From NCBI GenBank assembly GCA_029593465.1, contig JAKTNK010000017.1:1-34416 (forward strand): a stretch of DNA of 34,416 nucleotides, in the 5' to 3' direction. Of this stretch, positions 1 through 7,583 are shown in pieces (the stretch's first letter is position 1; the number at the start of each line of letters is the position of its first letter). The notes beneath the pieces are model-generated. The model searched no databases and was not told where the DNA came from. It worked only from the letters and a program-made list of their open reading frames with translations. The translations under genes and the position numbers were made by a program. Source of the stretch: Streptococcus suis. GTDB taxonomy: Bacteria; Bacillota; Bacilli; Lactobacillales; Streptococcaceae.

Positions 1-20
1 CCATCCGAGGATTATATAAG

Positions 21-54
21 AAAACCCGAAAAGAAGGCACTCTCTTCGGGTTTT
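21..54. terminator. Rho-independent terminator-like hairpin
   Basis: The arms AAAACCCGAA (21-30) and TTCGGGTTTT (45-54) are exactly complementary and enclose a 14-base loop. The A-run and T-run at the two ends would let it act in either direction. It probably ends a gene lying left of the window, or belongs to the IS-derived segment that ends at 152. No gene is visible in 1-152. Confidence 0.55.
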
Positions 55-133
55 CGGTCTGTACTGAAATCAAGGTATTATTGGGAATCCCAGATTAAAT
101 CATAGATACCGTAAGGGATTTTATTCTTTATTT

Positions 134-152
134 AAAACTTTGCAACAGAACC
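134..152 (-). mobile_element. IS6-family-type terminal inverted repeat
   Basis: Read on the minus strand this is GGTTCTGTTGCAAAGTTTT, which matches the terminal inverted repeat I know for IS6-family elements of Gram-positive bacteria (IS1216, ISS1, IS257 group). Its outer end at 152 abuts the ABC ATPase reading frame, whose stop codon is formed at the junction. No transposase frame is visible in the 133 bases to the left, so the element is either an end extending beyond the window without its coding part visible here, or a decayed copy. The identification rests on remembered consensus, not on a search. Confidence 0.65.
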
Positions 153-575
153 CTATAATTGACCTCCAGAAAGTGATTCAACTAATTCATTAGCCTTATC
201 TGATAAGCCAACGATATCTAATGCAAAATGACATAACGCTACTGCCTCGTCTCCTCTTTTTCCTGCAAGATTCAAACCTAACATAACATTATCCCAAACA
301 GTAGTATAGTAATCCATAACTGAAGTTTGAGGTGTAAACCCTAGACAAGCAAATGGTTGTAGTGTTGTATTAAATTCTTCTGTATTAAACAGAATTGAAC
401 CGCTCATGTTTTTTTGTAATCCGATAATAGAGTTTATCAAAGTAGATTTCCCTGCCCCATTCGAACCTAATAAGGCCACAAAATCTCCTTTATTTATAGT
501 TAAGGAAATATCATGAATAGCTTTCTTTTTCCCATAAGATACTGATAGATTGTCAATTTTTAAAATTTCATCCAT
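153..575 (-). pseudogene. ABC transporter ATPase, truncated by an IS end
   Basis: This 140-codon frame encodes the first two thirds of an ABC ATP-binding subunit, which normally has 230 to 300 residues. The Walker A motif GSNGAGKS lies near residues 38-45, a Q-loop (FTPQ) near 81-84, and the signature LSGGQ is at residues 135-139. The frame stops one residue later, at the border with an IS6-type terminal repeat. The Walker B motif, D-loop and H-loop are missing, so the product cannot hydrolyse ATP and the gene is broken. The start ATG follows an AGGTTGA sequence that overlaps the stop codon of a remnant upstream gene, which suggests the two were once an operon. The substrate cannot be told; a multidrug or peptide exporter is possible. 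Confidence 0.85.
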
Positions 576-583
576 TATTTAAT

Positions 584-695
584 TCAACCTTTCAAAATTT
601 GAATAAATTCAGATTTTAGTTCTGAAAATTCTCTATATTCATGATTAAATGCCTTTTTATATATTGGGTAACATTTTTCTTTACGGCTAATTTTA
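584..695 (-). pseudogene. C-terminal remnant of the gene upstream of the ABC ATPase
   Basis: Too short for ordinary ORF calling. Translating the minus strand in the frame that ends with TGA at 584-586 gives an open stretch of over 30 codons ending in FSELKSEFIQILKG. It lies 8 bases upstream of the ATPase start, as expected for the preceding gene of an operon. The open frame runs back to about 695, where an IS3 OrfA-like sequence on the other strand begins. I read it as the tail of a gene whose front was lost at that junction. I do not recognise the protein. Confidence 0.4.
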
Positions 696-700
696 TTATA

Positions 701-805
701 CCTCGTCGGCAGTTTAGTGATGAGTTCAAACAACAAATCGTTTATTCGCACAAGGAAAGAAAAAATATTGTGAGATTATCAAAGCATACAATGTGTCTTA
801 CAAAC
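701..805 (+). pseudogene. IS3-family OrfA transposase remnant, frameshifted
   Basis: The frame from 701 reads PRRQFSDEFKQQIV, a good match to the start of IS3-family (IS150-like) OrfA helix-turn-helix proteins. Around 770 homology moves to another frame, which reads EIIKAYNVSYKLG, the usual next part of such proteins. The frame then runs out and there is no OrfB. This is a decayed fragment of about 35 codons. Together with the IS6-type repeat at 134-152 it marks this intergenic region as a repeated insertion site. Confidence 0.55.
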
Positions 806-857
806 TTGGGAAAAGGTGGACTTAGAATGATACCAGCCATCTTTTTTCAATAGAATT

Positions 858-866
858 TGATATAAT
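858..866 (+). promoter_or_regulatory. Extended -10 promoter for the M42 peptidase gene
   Basis: The sequence TGATATAAT at 858-866 is a perfect extended -10 element (TG, one base, TATAAT). It lies 35 bases before the peptidase start. No good -35 box is seen, which is tolerated with an extended -10. The element lies just downstream of the IS3 remnant. Confidence 0.6.
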
Positions 867-901
867 AACAACAAAAAGTGACGCTATAAAAAGGAGACAC
901 C

Positions 902-1939
902 ATGAAAACCACTGTTGATTACATCACCCGTTTAGCTAATATTCCTTCACCGACAGGCTTTACCCAGGATATCATGACTTACCTCATGGCTGAGCTTGAG
1001 AGTTTCGGTTACAAGCCCATTCGTACCCATAAGGGAGGTGTAATGGTTTCTGTCAAGGGGCGTGACGATGACAGGCATCGCGTTGTGACAGCTCATTTGG
1101 ACACTCTTGGTGCCATGGTTCGCGCCATCAAGGCTGACGGTCGCCTCAAAATGGACTTGGTCGGTGGCTTTGTTTACAATGCCATTGAAGGTGAGAACTG
1201 TATAGTGCACATAGCCAAAAATGGCAAGACCATCTCTGGAACCATCCTCATGCACCAAACCTCGGTTCACGTCTATAAGGATGCTAGTCTTGCCGAGCGC
1301 AATCAAGCCAATATGGAAGTGCGGTTGGACGAAAAGGTGACGAGTGCTGACGACACTCGTGCGCTTGGGATTGAAGTTGGGGACTTTATCTCGTTTGACC
1401 CACGTGTCGTGGTAACACCTAGTGGTTTTATCAAATCACGTCATCTAGATGACAAAGTTAGCGCAGCTATTCTCATTGAACTCTTAAAAACTTATCATGA
1501 AGAGGGGGTGGTACTCCCTTATACCACTCACTTTTATTTCTCAGCCTTCGAGGAGGTCGGACATGGAGCCAACTCTAGCTTGCCAAAGCAAACGGTTGAG
1601 TACTTGGCGGTAGATATGGGGGCTATGGGAGATGACCAGCAGACTGATGAATATAGCGTTTCTATCTGCGTCAAGGATGCTTCAGGTCCCTACCACTATG
1701 ACCTCCGCCGACACATGGTTGCCCTCTGTGAAGCGCAGGGCATTCCTTACAAACTAGACATCTACCCTTACTATGGCAGTGATGCTTCTGCGGCTATGCG
1801 AGCTGGGGCAGAAGTCAAGCACGCCCTCTTGGGTGCGGGCATTGAATCAAGCCACTCCTACGAAAGAACCCACATCGATTCTGTAGAAGCGACTGAGCGG
1901 CTGGTGGACGCCTATCTCAAGAGTCCAATGGTTGATTAG
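902..1939 (+). CDS. M42 family metallopeptidase (glutamyl aminopeptidase-like)
   Basis: A 345-residue cytoplasmic metallo-aminopeptidase of the M42 family, which has a co-catalytic two-metal site and forms large tetrahedral particles that trim peptides. The metal and catalytic motifs are all present: AHLDTLG (His 69 region), HLDDK (about residue 181), the catalytic pair in FEEVGHG (about 217), VDMGA (about 237) and the C-terminal SSHSYERTH. Length is typical of the family. AAGGAG at 890-895 precedes the ATG at a good distance. A kinase-like gene begins 3 bases after the stop, so the two form an operon that ends at the hairpin at 2433-2460. Codon use and GC are those of the core genome. Confidence 0.92.
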   Translation: MKTTVDYITRLANIPSPTGFTQDIMTYLMAELESFGYKPIRTHKGGVMVSVKGRDDDRHRVVTAHLDTLGAMVRAIKADGRLKMDLVGGFVYNAIEGENCIVHIAKNGKTISGTILMHQTSVHVYKDASLAERNQANMEVRLDEKVTSADDTRALGIEVGDFISFDPRVVVTPSGFIKSRHLDDKVSAAILIELLKTYHEEGVVLPYTTHFYFSAFEEVGHGANSSLPKQTVEYLAVDMGAMGDDQQTDEYSVSICVKDASGPYHYDLRRHMVALCEAQGIPYKLDIYPYYGSDASAAMRAGAEVKHALLGAGIESSHSYERTHIDSVEATERLVDAYLKSPMVD

Positions 1940-1942
1940 CTG

Positions 1943-2443
1943 ATGCCAAAAATCATTATCATCAGAGGCAACGCTGCTTCAGGCAAAAGTAGCCTAGCAC
2001 AGTCACTTCAAGAAGAACTCGGTGACAATACCCTCTTGCTGTCGCAGGATTTACTACGACGTACCATGCTACACGCACATGACGGCCGTGAAACACCGAC
2101 CATCGATTTGCTCCTTCATTTGATTGACTATGGCCACAAGCATTGTCACATTACCATTTTAGAGGGTATCCTGCGCTCAGACTGGTACCAACCGATTTGG
2201 GATTGTATTCGTGAACATTATACGCCTGCCAATACGCATGCTTATTACGATGACTTGCCTTTTTCTGAAACCGTCAGGCGACACGCTAGTCGAGATAAAG
2301 TCAAAGCCTTTGGTGAGGAAGCCCTCAAACGGTGGTGGGTAGCCAAAGATTATCTGACAAGTATCCCCGAAACTAGGCTCACACAAGACCTATCCCTTGA
2401 CAAGGCCAAAGCCATTATCCTTGCAGACATTAAAAAGCCCTGA
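1943..2443 (+). CDS. P-loop kinase-like NTPase
   Basis: A 166-residue protein with an N-terminal Walker A motif GNAASGKSS (residues 9-17) and a lid-like region with RRHASRDK near residue 110-117. This is the layout of small AAA_33 / zeta-toxin-like kinases, which phosphorylate small molecules or nucleotides. The substrate cannot be told. No antitoxin gene is beside it, so a zeta-type toxin role is unlikely. It begins 3 bases after the peptidase stop and shares its promoter. Its stop codon lies inside a bidirectional terminator shared with the convergent gene. Confidence 0.8.
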   Translation: MPKIIIIRGNAASGKSSLAQSLQEELGDNTLLLSQDLLRRTMLHAHDGRETPTIDLLLHLIDYGHKHCHITILEGILRSDWYQPIWDCIREHYTPANTHAYYDDLPFSETVRRHASRDKVKAFGEEALKRWWVAKDYLTSIPETRLTQDLSLDKAKAIILADIKKP

Positions 2444-2460
2444 CTATCGTCAAGGCTTTT
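2433..2460. terminator. Bidirectional terminator
   Basis: AAAAGCCcTGAC (2433-2444) pairs with GTCAaGGCTTTT (2449-2460) around a 4-base loop. A-run and T-run flanks make it work both ways. It contains the stop codon of the plus-strand kinase gene (2441-2443) and touches the stop of the minus-strand hydrolase gene (2459-2461). Confidence 0.85.
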
Positions 2461-3271
2461 AGCTTTCTAAAATGACTTCTAAACCAAAATGATCACTCAC
2501 GGTTGGACTACTTTTCCCGTCGAAAACCACTTGCGACCGTTTCACTTGGAATGTCCTATCAACAAAGGCATGATCCACTTTGAGTGCCATGTCATTCCCC
2601 TCCCAGCCATCAATATCAGCCACTATCGTATACTCCCCAGAAATCTCATCAGCAACCTTATGACTATCCACTAGATTTAAAGAACTGTTGATAACTTCTT
2701 GATAACCAGGATTTCCCGTAGGGTTATTAAAATCTCCCATCACAATCAAAGGACGTTCCTCTGACGCCAAGACTTGAGCCACTCGTGGCCACTCATCTTG
2801 AAAACCTTTTTCCCACCAAGAAAGGTGTAAACTCACCACTGAAAATGCTTGATTGCCTAGCTGCGTTCTCACTAACAAGGCCCGTCTCGTGTGATAGTCT
2901 TCTGGCGAAGTCGTTGAAGATGCCAAAATAGCCAGTGGCTCCATTGAGGCTTGTGCTAAGATAGCAACCCCCTCATGGAAACGGTCATAGCCGACATGAT
3001 TGTAAGCCCAAGACCAGTTATAGCGCTTACCCCTAGCAGCTAAGGTCGTAACTAGCTTAAGCGCATAGTTATCCTCATGAATCACAGGATTTCCCTCCAC
3101 GGGATGATAATAAAGAGGCTGACTCACCGGTTGGCTGGTTAGGCTTTGGTTAACTTCTTGCAGGCAAATGACCTCATAATCTTCTACCATAATCCTTTCC
3201 ACCAAGGCTGAAAACTTAGCCTCCATGTCCTCTTCCATCCATGAATGGGTATTGAGCGTTAGTAATTTCAT
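2459..3271 (-). CDS. Endonuclease/exonuclease/phosphatase family protein
   Basis: A 270-residue member of the metal-dependent EEP fold (DNase I, exonuclease III, sphingomyelinase superfamily). The diagnostic motifs are present: an N-terminal LNTHSW, LQEVNQ with the metal-binding Glu (about residue 39), the GDFNNP motif (about 180) and the C-terminal SDHFGL with the catalytic Asp-His. There is no signal peptide, so it acts in the cytoplasm. AAGGACAG lies 4 bases before the ATG. It follows the PTS permease gene on the same strand, separated by a hairpin terminator, so it is probably expressed partly by read-through. The substrate is unknown. Confidence 0.87.
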   Translation of the reverse strand: MKLLTLNTHSWMEEDMEAKFSALVERIMVEDYEVICLQEVNQSLTSQPVSQPLYYHPVEGNPVIHEDNYALKLVTTLAARGKRYNWSWAYNHVGYDRFHEGVAILAQASMEPLAILASSTTSPEDYHTRRALLVRTQLGNQAFSVVSLHLSWWEKGFQDEWPRVAQVLASEERPLIVMGDFNNPTGNPGYQEVINSSLNLVDSHKVADEISGEYTIVADIDGWEGNDMALKVDHAFVDRTFQVKRSQVVFDGKSSPTVSDHFGLEVILES

Positions 3272-3333
3272 GACACTGTCCTTTCTATTCTATCGTCTCT
3301 TGACTAATCATCAGCTCCTCTAGATAAAGGAAA

Positions 3334-3358
3334 GAACCCGAGTACCTGTCTCGGATTC
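3334..3358 (-). terminator. Terminator after the PTS permease gene
   Basis: On the minus strand GAATCCGAG and CTCGGGTTC form a 9-bp stem with one mismatch and a 7-base loop, followed by a T-rich tail (TTCTTTCCTTT). It lies 27 bases past the permease stop. Confidence 0.6.
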
Positions 3359-3384
3359 GATGTTCCTTGCTGTCCTTAGGACAC

Positions 3385-5571
3385 TTATAGCTTCACTCGT
3401 GCAACCACTTCTTTAGCAGGCTGACGACCGGTTTTGTCGAGTGTGACGGCCTCAATTTCCGCAGTGTTGGTAAAGGCGACAACAGTTGTCACTTCACGAC
3501 CAGCTGACCGAATAGCTTCTAAATCAGCAACGAGTAAGAGATCGCCCGCATTTACACGTTGACCATCTGTCACCTTAGCTGAAAACGGAGCGCCATTGAG
3601 AGCTACGGTATCAAGACCCACATGGACCAAGACTTCCAGACCATTATCTGTTAAAAGGCCGACAGCATGCTTGGTTGGAAAGACGCTTGTGACAAGACCG
3701 GTAACTGGAGAGTAGATATTGCCATTTTCGGGCTCAACAGCAAAACCATCTCCCATCATTTTTTGTGAAAAGACGGGATCAGCCACTTGAGTAATCGCGT
3801 GAACCTGACCGTCGGCAACGTTTGCGACCTGCTCTTCAATGCCTTTAAAGGTCGTGTGAGTAGGAGGAAGCGTTACGTCTGTGATGGCTACGACTGGAAT
3901 GTCCGCACCTGAATCCAATAAATCTTGAATATCAGATTTTAAAATATCGGCTTTTGGTCCATAAACCGCTTGGACACCATTGCCTTTTACAATCAAGCCC
4001 ATGGCACCAGCTTGTTTCCAAGCGTTCTCAGTGCCAACTTTTTCCGTATCCTTGACACTGACACGTAGGCGGGTCATGCAGGCATCCACATCTGAGATGT
4101 TTGCTTTGCCTCCAAGAAGATTGATGATTTGAACGATTTGTGAATTGGCATCTGCAACTGTCTGGCTACTGTTCGGTTCTGAAGAGTCGTTTAGCATGTC
4201 AGCATCGTAATTCCCATTGCGACCTGCCGTTGCTAGATTCATTTTCTTAATCATGAAATCTGCTACAAAGTACATGAGCACTGCAAAGAGAAGCGATACC
4301 CAAACGAAGTTGAACAAATCCATCCCCAAACCAGCTTTAAGCGCCATCGGTGTGCGGGTCAACAGTTCAATATTACCAAAGGAATGCACACGCAGATTGA
4401 CCATGTCTGCCATGGCAAAGGCTGCTCCTTGAATCAGCGCATAAACAACATATAATGGCATTGCCGCAAACATGAAAAGGTACTCTAAGGGTTCGGTTAC
4501 ACCGGTTAGGAAAACAGCTGCCGCTGCTGAGATGAACATGGCCTTGTATTTGGATTTTTTATCTGGGTCAACATTGCGGTACATGGCAAGGGTCAATCCC
4601 ATCAAGATACCCGTTGAACCAATCATTTGCCCCACCTTGAAGCGAGCTGGTACCACTGCATTGAACAACTCATTGTAAGCTGCTGTGTCGCCAGAACCTT
4701 TCAGATTGACCAAATCGGTTACCCAAGCCAACCACAGAGGATCTTGACCGAAAACTTGACTGCCAGCGCTTGAGCCGGTCAAGATATCATAAGTGCCTCC
4801 CAAAGAAGTATAGTTCATCGGAATGGTCAACATATGATGGAGGCCAAATGGCAAGAGCAAGCGCTCCAAAGTACCATACAAGAACGGTGCCAAAACTGGT
4901 GCCGTCTCTTGAGACGAAGCAATCCATTTACCAAAACCGTTAATCCCTGACTGAATCACTGGCCAAATCAATGCTAAAATAAGCGCTACAATCGCAGAAC
5001 GAAGAATGACCACAAAGGGGACAAAACGTTTGCCATTGAAGAAGGTCAAGGCATCTGGTAGTTTGCGATAGTTGTAATATTTATTATAGGCTGTCGCACC
5101 CACAAAACCAGCGATAATCCCAACGAAAACTCCCATGTTGAGGGCAGGGTATTCCAAAACGCTGGTAAAGTAGTCGGCAACCACCATCTTGGTCCCAAAA
5201 AAACTGGTCAAGGTTGCCTCGGGGTCCGCAATCATATCACTGGAAACCCCGTAAATACCACCGGTAATTCGATTAATCAAGATAAAGGACAAGCCAGCCG
5301 CAAAAGCACCGCCCGCACGCTCTTTAGCCCAGCTACCACCAATAGCCAAGGCAAAGAGCAGATGAAGATTACCGATAACACCCCAGCCAATCTGAGCAAC
5401 GACATTACCAACGTTAGCCAACAAGGGCGAGTTGGGGTTAATTAAGGGGATAGAATTCCCGATACTAACCATCAAACCAGCCGCCGGCATAACGGCGATA
5501 ACTACCATTAAACATTTTCCGAATTTTTGCCAAAACTCGAAACTAAAGAACTGTTGCAGTCTCTCTTTCAT
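3385..5571 (-). CDS. PTS sugar permease, EIICBA (glucose/maltose type)
   Basis: A 728-residue three-domain membrane permease that imports and phosphorylates a sugar with phosphate from PEP via HPr. The EIIC domain with about ten membrane segments fills residues 1-430. The EIIB domain carries the phosphorylated cysteine in CMTRLRV near residue 498. The EIIA domain carries the phosphorylated histidine in LVHVGLD near residue 649. All active residues are intact. It resembles the pyogenic streptococcal permease called MalT, also annotated PtsG; glucose, maltose or both are possible. A LacI-type regulator gene lies immediately upstream, and a perfect operator sits between the promoter and this start. 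Confidence 0.93.
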   Translation of the reverse strand: MKERLQQFFSFEFWQKFGKCLMVVIAVMPAAGLMVSIGNSIPLINPNSPLLANVGNVVAQIGWGVIGNLHLLFALAIGGSWAKERAGGAFAAGLSFILINRITGGIYGVSSDMIADPEATLTSFFGTKMVVADYFTSVLEYPALNMGVFVGIIAGFVGATAYNKYYNYRKLPDALTFFNGKRFVPFVVILRSAIVALILALIWPVIQSGINGFGKWIASSQETAPVLAPFLYGTLERLLLPFGLHHMLTIPMNYTSLGGTYDILTGSSAGSQVFGQDPLWLAWVTDLVNLKGSGDTAAYNELFNAVVPARFKVGQMIGSTGILMGLTLAMYRNVDPDKKSKYKAMFISAAAAVFLTGVTEPLEYLFMFAAMPLYVVYALIQGAAFAMADMVNLRVHSFGNIELLTRTPMALKAGLGMDLFNFVWVSLLFAVLMYFVADFMIKKMNLATAGRNGNYDADMLNDSSEPNSSQTVADANSQIVQIINLLGGKANISDVDACMTRLRVSVKDTEKVGTENAWKQAGAMGLIVKGNGVQAVYGPKADILKSDIQDLLDSGADIPVVAITDVTLPPTHTTFKGIEEQVANVADGQVHAITQVADPVFSQKMMGDGFAVEPENGNIYSPVTGLVTSVFPTKHAVGLLTDNGLEVLVHVGLDTVALNGAPFSAKVTDGQRVNAGDLLLVADLEAIRSAGREVTTVVAFTNTAEIEAVTLDKTGRQPAKEVVARVKL

Positions 5572-5611
5572 CTCATATCTCCTCTTTTTGTTCAGGTAAA
5601 CGTATGTGATT

Positions 5612-5629
5612 AACGCAAACGTTTGCGTT
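5612..5629. promoter_or_regulatory. LacI/CcpA-type operator of the PTS gene
   Basis: AACGCAAACGTTTGCGTT is a perfect 18-bp palindrome with the central CG typical of LacI-family operators. It lies just downstream of the -10 box at 5643-5648, about +7 to +25, so a bound repressor would block early transcription. The neighbouring LacI-family protein is the likely ligand. Its sequence also resembles a cre site, so CcpA may bind. Confidence 0.85.
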
Positions 5630-5642
5630 GTTTTGTAATTCT

Positions 5643-5670
5643 ATTATAACAACTTTTTCAAAAATGTAAA
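5643..5670 (-). promoter_or_regulatory. Sigma-A promoter of the PTS permease gene
   Basis: On the minus strand the -35 box TTTACA (5665-5670) and the -10 box TATAAT (5643-5648) are 16 bases apart. Transcription would begin near 5636, giving a leader of about 65 bases that contains the operator. Confidence 0.75.
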
Positions 5671-5690
5671 GCGATTTCAAGCAAATAATC

Positions 5691-5731
5691 AAAAAAGCCG
5701 AGCACACCCGTTTATATCGTCACGGTTGTGT
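5691..5731 (-). terminator. Possible terminator of the lacI-type gene
   Basis: On the minus strand ACACAACCG and CGGGTGTGC form a near-perfect 9-bp stem around a 12-base loop, followed 5 bases later by TTTTTT (5691-5696). The stem overlaps the regulator stop codon at 5720-5722, and the spacing to the T-run is long, so it may be weak. Confidence 0.4.
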
Positions 5732-6724
5732 CGACTGACGCTCGATGATTTGATGAGCGATAATACATTCCTTCTCAACTTTTTGACCAGCAGAAACGGC
5801 TAACATCAGCTTAGCTGCTGCCTCTCCTAGTTCGTAAGGAAAGATATCCACAGAAGTTAAAGATGGTGATTCCAACTCTGCGAGTAAGGAATTGTTAAAA
5901 CTAATGATACCAAACGACTGATTCCGCACCTGCTCCTTCAATAAACGTAGCACATAAATTGCTGTCATGTCATCGCAACAGACGAAAGCATCCGTTTGCG
6001 GAGAAGCCTTCAACAAGCCCTCCAGTCGCACCTTATCTGAATCGGTGTTAGTTAGCTCAACAGAATGCGGTTGCTCCTCTATCACTGCCATGGCTGCTGT
6101 ATAGCCTTCATAGCGCGATTCCTGAACCACTTCTCCCAGATCTGTACAAATATAAACGGGGGTTTTATAGTGTTTTTTCATAAGGAAACGCGTCGCATCA
6201 TAACCCGCCCTGACATTATCTGTATCAACGAAATAGGTGTTCTGATGGGATTGTGTGCTGTTATGCCCCACAACGATACAAGTCACGGCTGGATTCTCTC
6301 TGACAGCTTGATAGACAGCATCACCCTTTCTCGCATAAAGAAAGATAAACTTATCCACATGCCCACTTTGCATCAAAACCCGAACGCTATCCAACAGAGC
6401 TTGCTCTGACTGACCTGTCGCCAGACTGACCATAAAACCCTCTTGACTACAAATGCTTGTAATCCCTTGAATAATCTGCATGAAAAAGGGGTTATTCCCC
6501 AGCAGCTGAGGACTCTCCCTGACAGGCAAAACAATGGCTACGGTATTGGATTGGCGTTTAACAAGGTTTTGAGCCGAAAAGTTTGGTGAATAATTCAAGT
6601 CCTTCATGGCTTGGCGAACACGTGCTTTCGTTGCAGCACTAATCATGGGATTGTCATGCAGGGCACGAGAGGCTGTTGAAGCAGAGACCCCGGCATGTCT
6701 AGCCACATCTTTTATGGTAACCAT
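5720..6724 (-). CDS. LacI/GalR-family transcriptional regulator
   Basis: A 334-residue repressor of the usual family length. The N-terminal helix-turn-helix VTIKDVARHAGVSASTASRAL and the hinge region are classic. The rest is a periplasmic-binding-protein-like effector domain, including CCDDMTAIYVLRLLKE near residue 250. It is a cytoplasmic DNA-binding protein, most likely controlling the adjacent PTS gene through the palindrome at 5612-5629 in response to a sugar or sugar phosphate. Its position resembles MalR-type maltose regulators, but the effector cannot be read from sequence. It has its own consensus promoter and a GGGGGAAC ribosome site. Confidence 0.9.
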   Translation of the reverse strand: MVTIKDVARHAGVSASTASRALHDNPMISAATKARVRQAMKDLNYSPNFSAQNLVKRQSNTVAIVLPVRESPQLLGNNPFFMQIIQGITSICSQEGFMVSLATGQSEQALLDSVRVLMQSGHVDKFIFLYARKGDAVYQAVRENPAVTCIVVGHNSTQSHQNTYFVDTDNVRAGYDATRFLMKKHYKTPVYICTDLGEVVQESRYEGYTAAMAVIEEQPHSVELTNTDSDKVRLEGLLKASPQTDAFVCCDDMTAIYVLRLLKEQVRNQSFGIISFNNSLLAELESPSLTSVDIFPYELGEAAAKLMLAVSAGQKVEKECIIAHQIIERQSTQP

Positions 6725-6778
6725 AGTTCCCCCTTACTAGCTTGGTGTCCTTGAGCAGTTTTTAAACAAGACTCCTCT

Positions 6779-6807
6779 AGGATAGCGATTTCACATGCAA
6801 ATGTCAA
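6779..6807 (-). promoter_or_regulatory. Sigma-A promoter of the lacI-type gene
   Basis: On the minus strand TTGACA (6802-6807) and TATCCT (6779-6784) are separated by 17 bases, a textbook arrangement. The predicted start is about 45 bases before the ATG. Confidence 0.8.
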
Positions 6808-6839
6808 TCTCAAAAAGAGTAAATTGCCCCCAAACTATC

Positions 6840-7583
6840 TCATCGGGAGAGCTCTGTGGCAAAGCTGATGGCGGACAAGGCGTATAAGGGAGCTGTTTCC
6901 GTCCGCATGATGCGAGGTCCCAAGCCACACTTAAGCGCTCCTTTAGCTCCTAAGGTCTCAACTTCTTGGGGTGACATGCCTCCCTCAGGGCCAAAGATAA
7001 AGAGAATCTTGGCTCCTCTTGCTAGGTCTTTCAACTCACGCGCCAAGACTGCCATTTCTCCGTCTTTGGCGGATTCTTCGTAGGCGATGAAAACCTTGTC
7101 GAACTCATCCAAGCGACCCAGAAAGTCAGCCTTTTTCTCAAACAGCTGTACCTCCGGCACACGGTTACGTTTGGACTGCTCAGCGGCACCTAAGGCGATT
7201 TTAGCCAATTTATCTGCTTTCTTGGCTAATTTTTTACCGTCCCATTTGACCACTGACCAATCAGCGGGAAAAGCCCAAATGCTACTTGCCCCCAATTCCG
7301 TTGCTTTTTGCGTCACCAAGTCTAGCTTATCCCCCTTGGGGAAGCCTGAGGCTATGGTCACATGAACTGGTAATTCCACGTCATCAAGCCATTCCTCGAC
7401 CAACTCAAACGAATGTCCCAAAGCATCCAAAACCTTGGCCAGACGCTTGATACCATCGTCAAAGACCAGCACAACCTCGTCACCTTCTGTCAGCCGCATG
7501 ACGTTAAACATGTGCTTGATGGTATCTTTATCGGTAATGATGACAGGATTTTCAGGGGTTCCTTTTATAAAATACTGTTGCAT
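6840..7583 (-). CDS. rsmE: 16S rRNA m3U1498 methyltransferase RsmE
   Basis: A 247-residue SPOUT-class enzyme that methylates N3 of U1498 in 16S rRNA using S-adenosylmethionine. The knotted C-terminal SAM site is shown by FIFGPEGGMSPQEV and LGPRIMRTETAPLYAL, both hallmarks of RsmE. The N-terminal PUA-like region begins MQQYFIKG. The ATG directly abuts the prmA stop codon, and its GGAGG lies within the last codons of prmA, so the two are translationally coupled. This pairing is widespread in Firmicutes. Confidence 0.95.
   Translation of the reverse strand: MQQYFIKGTPENPVIITDKDTIKHMFNVMRLTEGDEVVLVFDDGIKRLAKVLDALGHSFELVEEWLDDVELPVHVTIASGFPKGDKLDLVTQKATELGASSIWAFPADWSVVKWDGKKLAKKADKLAKIALGAAEQSKRNRVPEVQLFEKKADFLGRLDEFDKVFIAYEESAKDGEMAVLARELKDLARGAKILFIFGPEGGMSPQEVETLGAKGALKCGLGPRIMRTETAPLYALSAISFATELSR

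Noticed and set aside
641-853. Plus-strand frame of 70 codons as a complete gene
   Set aside because: Only its centre resembles OrfA, homology changes frame near 770, and there is no ribosome site. It is treated as an IS3 remnant.
1943-2443. Zeta-type toxin of a toxin-antitoxin system
   Set aside because: The P-loop kinase form fits, but no epsilon-like antitoxin gene is adjacent and it is in an operon with a peptidase.
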